A DNA stretch of 64,000 nt from Bacteroidaceae bacterium. GTDB lineage: Bacteria > Bacteroidota > Bacteroidia > Bacteroidales > Bacteroidaceae. The stretch lies in NCBI GenBank assembly GCA_024398635.1, contig JAKSIV010000001.1, positions 62,001 to 126,000 on the forward strand, given 5' to 3'. The position numbers and the translations under genes were made by a program. The notes beneath the pieces were generated by a model. That model saw nothing but the letters and a program-made list of their open reading frames with translations, searched no databases and was not told the origin of the DNA. Shown here one piece after another: positions 33,545 through 40,508 of the stretch; position 1 is the first letter of the stretch; the number at the start of each line of letters is the position of its first letter.

Positions 33545-33746
33545 ATACTTAGGAACAATATATTATTCTTGATTCCCTCAGCCTTGACCCTGCACCTTGT
33601 AGTGCAGCGTAACGACGGAAAGTCGTGATGTCAGAACACAGATCGCGGAAAGGTCGGAGGCACACCGGCAAGTGGCGTTAGTAGGTTAAATCTCGAAGAC
33701 TCCAGGCGGTCATCCTATGCAAGCGAGGATGATGATTTATGTATGT
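33437..33746 (+). ncRNA. DGR RNA (template plus structured spacer)
   Basis: In characterised DGRs an RNA spanning template and the downstream spacer is copied by the reverse transcriptase, with the spacer priming cDNA synthesis. Here the 202-bp spacer has three clear hairpins: CTGCAC/GTGCAG (33590-33607), ACGAC/GTCGT with a GGAAA loop (33612-33626) and CATCCT/AGGATG (33711-33731), the last overlapping the reverse transcriptase start region. The 5' and 3' ends are not visible. No accessory Avd gene was found here. Confidence 0.6.
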
Positions 33747-35182
33747 ATGGTCAAACGCAAAGGTTACATTATCGAGAAGGTTGCCGATATGGACAATCTT
33801 CGCAATGCGGCCCGCGAAGCTCAGCGGAACAAGAACCCTCGCAACGACTCCATCGTGGCTTTTAATGCCAATCCGGAGCCTAAGCTGCAGGCTCTTCGTG
33901 AGATGATCCTTACTCTCCACTTCCCTGAGACACAATACAGGCGTAAGGAACTGCAGAATGACTATGGTAAGGCGCGCTCCCTCTGCTACGAAGACTATTA
34001 TCCCTGGAATGTACTCCAGTATGCCATCATGCGTGTCATCGGCAGGGATGTCTTCTCCGGCATCGTATATGACTCGTTTTCCTGCGTGCCCGGGAAAGGG
34101 ACCCATTGGGGTGTCAAGCGTCTGAAGATGTTCCTCAGACGCTACCCGGAGTTCAAGTGGAGGGTGCAGTGTGACGGCCGTAAGTATTACTTCTCACTGC
34201 CGCATTATATCATACTGCAGCGCTTCAGCCGCAAGTACAAGGATAAGAAGTTTCTGAAACTGCTCGAGGTGGCTGTGCTCAAGTTTGAGTCCGGTCCTGA
34301 GTATATTAAGATATTTGAAGATGAAATTGAGAAACGTGACAAGAGGAGTAAACATAGGAGGGTACATGAGCCAAGCCCTGAGCTTGCTTGCGTCTAACCC
34401 CATAGCGCGTCACATGAAGGAGCATGTCAGAGTCAAGTGTCTGCTCCTGCAGTGTGATGACTGTCTCATGCTGGCCGCTACCAAGGGCGATGCCTGGAAG
34501 TACTTCAACGAGTATGACGCCCAGTGCGCCGCCAATGGCATCGTCATCAAGTCCAGCTATACTGTTGCTCCTATTGCTCACCTGCTTGGCAATAATGAAA
34601 AGAAAAGACGGCGCAAGAGGCAGAGGGGAAGAGGTAGGCGAAAGGTTTGAATTCCTTGGCTACCGCTTCAGCCGGGAGCGCAACCTGATGCGCAAGATGA
34701 CCAAGAAGCGGTTCATACGTAAGACACGAGCCAAGACCTCGGCCGAGCGTCACCGCCAGATCCTTGCCAGCTATTGGGGTATATGCAAGCACGGCCACTG
34801 CCGTCACTTGTGGAACGTAGTAACGAATAACGATATGAGTTTTGCAGAAAAAGGAATAAAGAAACGTGACCGTATCAAGGACGGTCAGAAATTCTTCGAG
34901 GTCGAGGAGCGTAAACTCTTTGACCTGGTCAACCTTCCGATGACCATTGTGGATTTTCAGAAGGATATATCCACCAGGCTCGGAGCCGGCCGGTATTGTG
35001 TGCTGTGTGAGATCGACGGCCGCAGGTTCAAGTTCATCACCAACTCCATTAACATCAAGGACGTCCTTGACCAGGCTGCTGAAGCCGAGGAGAATGGTAA
35101 TAACATCTTCCCCGTTACCAATGTCATCATACGTCGTAAGAGCATCGGAGACGGCAAGAGTATGTATTATTTTGACGAATGA
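33747..35182 (+). pseudogene. DGR reverse transcriptase in three reading frames (two +1 shifts)
   Basis: Part 1 (33747-34397, frame 0) holds motifs 0-3, including CVPGKGTHWGVKRL and the first catalytic Asp in VQCDGRKYYFSL. Part 2 (frame 1, open over 34285-34650) holds GVNIGGYMSQAL (the DGR-type motif 4) and the catalytic pair in LLQCDDCLML, where YxDD is replaced by QCDD. Part 3 (frame 2, to 35182) holds FEFLGYRFSRERN and the C-terminal SYWGICKHGHCRHLW, then a ~115-residue extension. All conserved blocks survive in order, with no internal stops until the frames change; each junction needs a skip of one base. The second is at GTT-TGA-A (34645-34651), resembling the prfB +1 site (CUU-UGA-C) and joining RRKV to EFLGY. 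Either a recent pseudogene, assembly errors or recoding. Starts at 33717 or 33726 are alternatives. Confidence 0.85.
34835..35182 (+). CDS. C-terminal extension of the reverse transcriptase (115 residues), OB-fold-like
   Basis: In frame with the third RT part, but with its own ATG at 34835 (MSFAEKGIKKRD), so it could be made alone even if the RT is dead. Contains strand-rich segments LVNLPMTIVDFQKDIS, GRYCVLCEIDGRRFKFITNS and IIRRKSIGDGKSMYYFDE. From memory, the same extension follows many Bacteroides DGR RTs; the strand pattern suggests an OB-fold or nucleic-acid binding domain. That is inference. Confidence 0.5.
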   Translation: MSFAEKGIKKRDRIKDGQKFFEVEERKLFDLVNLPMTIVDFQKDISTRLGAGRYCVLCEIDGRRFKFITNSINIKDVLDQAAEAEENGNNIFPVTNVIIRRKSIGDGKSMYYFDE

Positions 35183-35208
35183 TTCATTAACAATTAAGCA
35201 AAGAAAAT

Positions 35209-35601
35209 ATGAAAACAACTTATCAGCTTGACAGTGTACCGGCATCCGGCATCATCATTATCCTGGAAGGAGCTCTCATGCGTGTCATGTTCGACATAAC
35301 TCACCGTGAACCCGTCGAGGAGGATGGCCATATAGGCCCCGACAACCTCTATGATGTTGATATCGTCGATGTCAATGGCCGCAGTAAGGGTGACGTCATC
35401 AGCGCCATCGTCAATGACCGTTATACTCCTGACCAGGTGCAGGCCTTGATTGCCAACTATGCGCTGGCCACCGATCCCGACTCCGACATCACTGAGGATA
35501 AGCGTCACGAGTATCGCGAGGAGTACCAGGCTTATCAGGACTGCCGCTCTGAGGCTAAGCAGGTGGCCGCCCTCGTTGTCCTGGAACTTGAAGACATGTG
35601 A
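35209..35601 (+). CDS. Hypothetical phage protein, 130 residues
   Basis: N-terminal beta-strands (IIIILEGALMRVMFDIT) then an acidic helical half (YREEYQAYQDCRSEAKQVAALV). Follows the RT region by 26 bp. Not recognised. Overlaps the possible GTG start of the next gene. Could be a small tail or assembly protein. Confidence 0.6.
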   Translation: MKTTYQLDSVPASGIIIILEGALMRVMFDITHREPVEEDGHIGPDNLYDVDIVDVNGRSKGDVISAIVNDRYTPDQVQALIANYALATDPDSDITEDKRHEYREEYQAYQDCRSEAKQVAALVVLELEDM

Positions 35602-35606
35602 CTGCT

Positions 35607-37835
35607 ATGAGTGTCGGTTATATGCTCTCAGGCTCTCTGATGGTGCGCCGCCGTCCCAAGAATGGTACGGCTGGTAACGGAATCGTTACCGATGATTTCT
35701 ATTACAAGCTGACAGATACCCCTATACCACCATCCGCCACTTCGCTTACGGTTGCAAACGGCTGGTATATCTCCGGATCTGCAGGATGTCCTGTGGCTCC
35801 AGATGATGCCAACCCATACCTGTGGCAGTGCGAATGGATCCAGTACACTCGTGACACCAGCCTTAATAAGAAGGTGCTCAAGCTCTCTCAGGTTCACAAT
35901 ATGCTTCCTCAGCCCAATCTGCTCGAGGATACTGCGTTTGATTCCGAGGACCGTCTTACGCACTGGGAGATTCATAACGGCCGAATCAACCCGGAAGCGC
36001 GTCAGGACAGCAACGGATTCGCCATGTATCCGTCTAATGGCTACACGGATAGCTTGTCGCAGAGACTCTGTAGTCCCGGATTGTTCAGTAAGATTAAACC
36101 TTCAACCTGGTACACGCTGAGCTTCTATAGCCGCACCCGAATCTATGTCAATGCTACCAGCGATGTCTATGGATTCCCATCACCTCAGCCCAGTGCTTTT
36201 GTGTTCAATCTCAAACCTGGAAGATATCGCCTTGTCATCAATGGCCACTGCTCGGCAGCAGCGCGTCAGGCTGCACAGCCTGTTAGTCTTAGGGCCTATC
36301 TCTTCGGTCCTGCATCTGTCGGTACCGGGTGGATATATTCGACATATGCCGAGATAACCTCCTTGTATGATGTAACTGTTCAGGGTGGCTTGCTCACCAT
36401 ACCCAGCGGATATGGAGGTGATTACAAGGTCCTGTTCTATGCCTTTAAGAATCAGGACACTGGCGGTGACGCCGGAGAAACAGTCACTATTAACTGGTTC
36501 CAGATTCTGGATCCTGACAATAGCGTCCAGATGTTCACCAGTATCAGCTCCTCACGATCAGCATTTCCTCTCGAGCCGGACACTAATTTTATTGTCGATG
36601 GCAAGGTCGAGGAGGACTCACCCGCTTCTGGAATTGTCGGCTGGAATTTTGACCGGGACACCCATCCTGATGCTAACGGCTGGACCCGTCACAGTGTGAC
36701 CTACAAGACCAAGGCCTCTATACCCGAAGTCATCCACAGTCTCCTCTTCATGACCTCCAACAGCTATGTGGAGATATGTCAGCCCAAGTTCGAGGAATGT
36801 ATCATGCCTACCGAGTGGATGCGTAACGAGAACGATGCCAAGATGACATTCTCCCGCAACCCAGCTGGAACCTGGACTCACGGTCGGACCTATTATTACT
36901 TCGATGGTATTCAGGACTGTGTCTATGCCCGGCGTGGTGAGAATGACGCTACCAAGATAGTCTATGTCATGAAGAAGCGTACCACCGCTCTTGGCTACGC
37001 ATCCAATACAGAACCGTACCTTGACCCTGTGCACTGGGAACCGGCTTCATACCAGCGCTTCATCTGCTCGGAGGCTATGTTCGCCGAGGAAATCTTCTCG
37101 GACTTCATTAGGTCCAAGAAGCTGCTCGCTGAAGGTGGTGAAACCAAGGTGTCTATTGAAGATGGACTCATGGAGTTCTTTAGCAAGAGTAATGGTTCCT
37201 GGCTCAGCAACATCCGCCTTGGACTTGTTGACGGCAGCGCCTCTCTTATGTTCTATGACAATGCCGGTAATGTGGTCGCAACGCTCGGCCCCGGCGGTCT
37301 GAAGCTGCGTTCTGTTGCCGGCGGTGCCGACCTGTCCGTAGAGCTGCTTCCTGGTCATGAGTGGCCGCTGAAGATCGGCCGGAACTATAGGGTTAAGCGA
37401 GACGGAAGTGTGGAGATGTCGGCCGGCACCTTCTCCGGTAATCTTGTATCTGCAGGCGGTATCTTCCGCGGCGGCCTCAGGTCTCCGTATAAGCTCGTAA
37501 CAAGCAGCTATATTTTGTCGCTTCCGGATGACAGCAGCATATTGGCGCATAATATCTCCGGTACCATCACCATCACTGTCCCGTCAATCACTAACGAATC
37601 TTCCGCATATAATGGGCTTGAGGTGAGGATAACCCGATTCTATTATGAGGAAGGAACAGTCAATGTCCAAATAAATGGAGATGTTGTGAATCAGCACTCT
37701 GACGTCCGTAATACGGATGGCCGCACCATCTCTCTTGGTAGGGGCAGGGAAGTCGTGTTGCGTGCTGTTTTGTTCTCATACGCAGGCCAGGCCTCTGGTT
37801 ACTGGCTCCTGGTCAACTCCAGAGACTTCGCATAG
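35607..37835 (+). CDS. Large tail-associated protein with carbohydrate-binding-like modules
   Basis: 742 residues from ATG 35607 (GTG 35598 is an alternative). N-terminal ~100 residues resemble domains capping phage fibres. Residues ~130-320 are beta-sandwich-like (TWYTLSFYSRTRIYV, FNLKPGRYRLVINGH) as in carbohydrate-binding modules, and further such strands appear around 340-400. The end (SVEMSAGTFSGNLVSAGG, then a beta-rich tip) has a triple-helix or trimeric-fibre look. No DGR repeat is in it. Probably a side fibre binding cell-surface glycans. Confidence 0.6.
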   Translation: MSVGYMLSGSLMVRRRPKNGTAGNGIVTDDFYYKLTDTPIPPSATSLTVANGWYISGSAGCPVAPDDANPYLWQCEWIQYTRDTSLNKKVLKLSQVHNMLPQPNLLEDTAFDSEDRLTHWEIHNGRINPEARQDSNGFAMYPSNGYTDSLSQRLCSPGLFSKIKPSTWYTLSFYSRTRIYVNATSDVYGFPSPQPSAFVFNLKPGRYRLVINGHCSAAARQAAQPVSLRAYLFGPASVGTGWIYSTYAEITSLYDVTVQGGLLTIPSGYGGDYKVLFYAFKNQDTGGDAGETVTINWFQILDPDNSVQMFTSISSSRSAFPLEPDTNFIVDGKVEEDSPASGIVGWNFDRDTHPDANGWTRHSVTYKTKASIPEVIHSLLFMTSNSYVEICQPKFEECIMPTEWMRNENDAKMTFSRNPAGTWTHGRTYYYFDGIQDCVYARRGENDATKIVYVMKKRTTALGYASNTEPYLDPVHWEPASYQRFICSEAMFAEEIFSDFIRSKKLLAEGGETKVSIEDGLMEFFSKSNGSWLSNIRLGLVDGSASLMFYDNAGNVVATLGPGGLKLRSVAGGADLSVELLPGHEWPLKIGRNYRVKRDGSVEMSAGTFSGNLVSAGGIFRGGLRSPYKLVTSSYILSLPDDSSILAHNISGTITITVPSITNESSAYNGLEVRITRFYYEEGTVNVQINGDVVNQHSDVRNTDGRTISLGRGREVVLRAVLFSYAGQASGYWLLVNSRDFA

Positions 37836-37840
37836 TCGTT

Positions 37841-37875
37841 GTCCTTTCTATATGATAATAACGCGCGTTATTTTG
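37841..37875 (+). promoter_or_regulatory. Phage-type promoter, copy 5 (GTCCTT-N21-TTATTTTG)
   Basis: GTCCTT 37841-37846 and TTATTTTG 37868-37875, 22 bp ahead of the holin start, so here the mRNA would have a short leader. A palindrome AACGCGCGTT (37860-37869) overlaps the second box. Confidence 0.55.
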
Positions 37876-37897
37876 CCTGCAAATAATCAGTTTGACA

Positions 37898-38137
37898 ATG
37901 AACAACAAATCCAAAATTGAAATCTGGCTCGCGGTGAGTATGTGTATCTTCGGATGCGCTCTCATCACAGCCGGATTCATCGTAAACCCTGCAGGCCGTA
38001 TAGACCCAACTGTCCTGACGGCATTCGGTGAGATACTCACATTCGCAGGCTCAGTGATAGGTATTGACTATTCGTATCGCCGTAAGGTTAAGGTCAAGCA
38101 GGACGGCGATGAACCCAAAGGGCAGAATAATGATTGA
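37898..38137 (+). CDS. Holin
   Basis: 79 residues from ATG 37898. Two hydrophobic segments (residues ~7-30 IEIWLAVSMCIFGCALITAGFI broken here at 20, and ~40-58 VLTAFGEILTFAGSVIGID) and a basic C-terminus fit a class II holin. It lies directly before the endolysin, with an overlap of 8 bp (ATGATTGA). It permeabilises the inner membrane to release the endolysin. Confidence 0.7.
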   Translation: MNNKSKIEIWLAVSMCIFGCALITAGFIVNPAGRIDPTVLTAFGEILTFAGSVIGIDYSYRRKVKVKQDGDEPKGQNND

Positions 38138-38627
38138 TATCAACAAGCTTGAGAGCAGCTGCGGCTCGGCCGTGTGCGCCTATCGTGGCAAGGGTGTATG
38201 CAATTCTACGGTTAAGGATTACTGCCCTATGTACACCATATATAAGCCTGTGTACTTCGTAGAGAAAGAGTTCCAGAAGTGTAACCCGCCTTGCTCTATG
38301 AAGAATGTTCATCCCGCCCTGCTCAAGCTGCTGGATGACCTGCGCCGTGAGGCCGGAATTCCCATCGTGCTCTCATGCGTATATCGCAGCCGTCAGCATG
38401 ATCTTGACCATGGCCGCTCCGGGAACTCGGCACACACCCTTGGCCTTGGTGTCGATATTCTTTGCCGGACCACCGCCAACCGGTTCAAGATAATAGCTGC
38501 AGCAATAAAGCTTGGTGTTGACCGCATAGGCATTGGTACCACCTTCATTCACATCGATATTGGTGATTCCGATATATTGCCCAGCAATGTCCTCTGGGTT
38601 TATGACTCAAACGGCAAGGCCTTGTAA
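38130..38627 (+). CDS. Endolysin, M15-type D-Ala-D-Ala peptidase
   Basis: 165 residues from ATG 38130. The M15C zinc-site pattern is SAHTLGLGVDI (His and Asp ligands, residues ~107-117) with the terminal FIHIDIG (~144-150); the region VYRSRQHDLDH matches the conserved Ser-Arg. It cuts peptide cross-links of peptidoglycan. An N-terminal ~70-residue domain has several cysteines (CGSAVCAYRGKGVCN...) and may bind the wall. Coupled to the holin by overlap. Confidence 0.85.
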   Translation: MIDINKLESSCGSAVCAYRGKGVCNSTVKDYCPMYTIYKPVYFVEKEFQKCNPPCSMKNVHPALLKLLDDLRREAGIPIVLSCVYRSRQHDLDHGRSGNSAHTLGLGVDILCRTTANRFKIIAAAIKLGVDRIGIGTTFIHIDIGDSDILPSNVLWVYDSNGKAL

Positions 38628-38724
38628 CCTCGCTGTCCGGTGCTCATAAGCATAATTGGTTAGTAATTTTAGAACTGTGATTGGAGCTGGATGTGAATCC
38701 GGCTTCAGTTGTTTTTATACAATC

Positions 38725-38739
38725 GTACAAAAACAGTAC
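38725..38739. promoter_or_regulatory. GTAC pair near the integrase end
   Basis: GTAC-N7-GTAC (38725-38739), with another GTAC at 38785, in the 180-bp gap between endolysin and integrase. Same tetramer as the array at 2.1-2.5 kb. Confidence 0.35.
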
Positions 38740-38806
38740 GTGTCTAATACCATGACTTACAGCATCATGAGCAACACCTGTTCAAAAGTACGGTTCTAAA
38801 CCCCAA

Positions 38807-39964
38807 TCAGCAGAATCCCTGGAAAGCGATATCCACACCTTCCGTCTTGCTCTCCTCCATGACGTGCGCATACACCAGTGTCTCCCGGAACTCCGAATGT
38901 CCCATTATTTCCTTCAGGGCTGCAAGGTCTCGTGTCTTACGCAGGAATATGGTAGCGAAGGTGTGTCTTGCTACCTTCAGAGTCACCTTCTTGCTGATGC
39001 CGGCATCTGCCGTTATGAGTTTCAGCTTCTCGTTTATGGTCTGCTCGCACGGATATCCCAGCAGGACCTTGCCTTTCCGGCGCACACCCACTATGTTCTG
39101 CAGGATCCTGCGCAATGGTTCACACACCGGTACCAGGATAGGATGTGGATTCCTGGTTTCCAGCTTCTTTCTATAATATGTGAAACTCCTTTCGCCTATC
39201 TGCTCCAGCTGCAGGGCCAGCGCGTCACCTATATGGAGTGATGAGAACGCAAGGAATAGGAACACCTCGAGAGACTGATGCTTGACCAGGCTCAGGCTTC
39301 CGGACTCGTATATCTGCAGCAGCTGCTTGAGTTCTTCCTCATCAAGGTATGTGATGCTTGGTGTGGTCTTCTGTATCTTCCAGTCGCGGAACGGGTCTTC
39401 CTCCATATATCCGGCTCTCCAGGCGGCCCTCGCAAACTTCTTGAGGATTGTCATGTTCTTCATGGCCGTGTTGCGGTTGTTACCAAGGTCACGCATCAGA
39501 TAGCTGAAGAACCCGTCCAGCTTGTCCTCGTCAAGCTCATCGATGGCCATGTTCGGATAACACTCCTGCAGCTTCGTCAGGACCACATCTTCGGTCTTCC
39601 TGGTTGACTCTGCCTCACGTGCTGATATCTTGCTTTGGTGATATCGGGCAAAGTCAACGAATGTGTCAAAGTCGCTCGGCCGACGGTATGCCCTGAGGAA
39701 AGTCTCTCTTGTTAGCTTGCGGTCCTTCAGCCGGTACTTGACCAGCACATTGTTGATTCGTGCTCTGATACTCTCTATTATCAGGTTCTTGTCCTTATGG
39801 TAAGGATCCTTGGTTGTGACCGCCTGCTGCTTGTCCGACCAGGCCGTCCCCTTTACCTCTACTTTAGTTGAAAAGTGTACTTTCTCCCGGTTGACGTAGA
39901 AGCACACCCATATATACCCGCTATTGCCGGAATACTCCCTGTATTGGAACTTAACATTAGCCAT
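38807..39964 (-). CDS. int: Tyrosine integrase
   Basis: 385 residues. An N-terminal arm-type DNA-binding domain (to ~90), a SAM-like core-binding domain (~100-190) and the catalytic domain. Visible catalytic residues: Arg333 in VARHTFAT, His356 in MGHSEF and the nucleophile Tyr365 in TLVYAH. The first Arg of the usual G-L-R-I-S-D box is His244 (SSLHIGD), and the His of HxxR is Lys330. Loss of Arg I is known in Bacteroidota integrases such as IntDOT, so it is probably still active. It faces inward from the tRNA-Cys end and should integrate the phage there. Confidence 0.88.
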   Translation of the reverse strand: MANVKFQYREYSGNSGYIWVCFYVNREKVHFSTKVEVKGTAWSDKQQAVTTKDPYHKDKNLIIESIRARINNVLVKYRLKDRKLTRETFLRAYRRPSDFDTFVDFARYHQSKISAREAESTRKTEDVVLTKLQECYPNMAIDELDEDKLDGFFSYLMRDLGNNRNTAMKNMTILKKFARAAWRAGYMEEDPFRDWKIQKTTPSITYLDEEELKQLLQIYESGSLSLVKHQSLEVFLFLAFSSLHIGDALALQLEQIGERSFTYYRKKLETRNPHPILVPVCEPLRRILQNIVGVRRKGKVLLGYPCEQTINEKLKLITADAGISKKVTLKVARHTFATIFLRKTRDLAALKEIMGHSEFRETLVYAHVMEESKTEGVDIAFQGFC

Positions 39965-40036
39965 CGGTCTACACTTTGTACGCTTTTTCAGCGAAAAACA
40001 ACACTACTATTATTACGATATCCCTTAAAACGACAT

Positions 40037-40062
40037 AAGGAGATTGGTCACCCAATCTCCTT
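40037..40062. terminator. Hairpin between integrase and tRNA-Cys
   Basis: Perfect 11-bp stem AAGGAGATTGG / CCAATCTCCTT with a TCAC loop. Lies 73 bp upstream of the integrase start; probably marks the prophage-host boundary region or ends the tRNA transcript. The attachment core itself was not located. Confidence 0.6.
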
Positions 40063-40135
40063 GTAAACAGCCGATTCCGGACTGTCAATGATTCATGGCC
40101 AGCGCAGCGGCCATTCTCTCTAAAACTCTCTGTTG

Positions 40136-40206
40136 AGGTACCTGGCGGACTCGAACCGCCGTACTCGGTTTTGCAGACCGATACCTAGCCGCTCGGTCAA
40201 GGTACC
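40136..40206 (-). tRNA. tRNA-Cys (GCA)
   Basis: Read on the minus strand: seven-base acceptor GGTACCT/AGGTACC, D arm, anticodon arm CGGTC-TGCAAAA-CCG with anticodon GCA, T arm GGCGG-TTCGAGT-CCGCC and discriminator U73, as usual for Cys. 71 nt, CCA not encoded. It sits at the integrase end of prophage 1, so its 3' part is the likely attachment site. Confidence 0.95.
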
Positions 40207-40223
40207 ATTTGCATTTGCGGTTG

Positions 40224-40231
40224 CAAAGGTA
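40224..40231 (-). promoter_or_regulatory. Host -7 box of tRNA-Cys (TACCTTTG)
   Basis: On the minus strand TACCTTTG ends 17 bases before the tRNA. No clear -33 partner. Confidence 0.5.
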
Positions 40232-40373
40232 ATTGATTTTTTGATACCTGCCTTATACTGCATGATTTTATTTCCAAAAAATTGATTCGGCTGAAAATGA
40301 AATTTTTAAAAAGTGTGAAATTCCTGTTATACTTGGTATTATGGAACAAATCTTAATCAAATAGGAAACAAAA

Positions 40374-40454
40374 ATGAATTCCGTGAATATTTCGGTAATT
40401 AATTTTGCAACAGATCAGAAAGGAAAAAATAAAATCAGATACCTTTTCCAATAA
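40374..40454. other. AT-rich gap between tRNA-Cys and clpB
   Basis: The stretch 40232-40465 is AT-rich. It holds one 26-residue open frame (40374-40454) that lacks any support. I see nothing else there. Confidence 0.2.
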
Positions 40455-40465
40455 TTGATAAAAAA

Positions 40466-40501
40466 CGATCCCGAGTGATTTGATTGTAGTCACCCGGGAC
40501 G
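40466..40501 (-). terminator. clpB terminator
   Basis: 11-bp stem ATCCCGAGTGA / TCACCCGGGAC (two wobble pairs) flanked by A5 and T6 tracts, so active on both strands. Lies just after the clpB stop. Confidence 0.8.
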
Positions 40502-40508
40502 TTTTTTG

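Larger units (their letters stand above)
1..40135. mobile_element. Prophage 1 (right-hand part), tailed phage with DGR
   Basis: Contiguous phage genes fill this stretch: prohead protease, capsid, terminase, portal, tape measure, tail tip, holin, endolysin and a tyrosine integrase facing inwards next to tRNA-Cys. The left end is outside the window because position 1 is inside an open gene. The right boundary is not visible as a repeat. It should lie between the integrase start (39964) and the 3' end of tRNA-Cys (40136), since such integrases often use tRNA 3' ends. No excisionase or CI-like repressor was recognised inside the window. A tape measure of 1383 residues indicates a long tail; no contractile sheath was recognised, so a siphovirus is likelier than a myovirus. 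Confidence 0.93.

Noticed and set aside
33349-33552. Open frame through the template repeat
   Set aside because: It reads LVLLGGN... only because TR is a copy of coding VR; there is no support for translation, and TR is expected to be non-coding.
34336-34362. AGG-AGG tandem codons as the first frameshift site
   Set aside because: Shifting there would destroy the two glycines of the conserved motif (IGGYMSQ), so the skip must be further upstream near GAC-AAG-AGG.
34285-34650. Independent gene starting at the internal ATG near 34363 with an AGGAGG-like upstream run
   Set aside because: The AGGAGG is part of the codons for the conserved motif GVNIGGY, so it is likely chance; the piece alone lacks the first catalytic Asp. 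It is kept as a part of the split reverse transcriptase.
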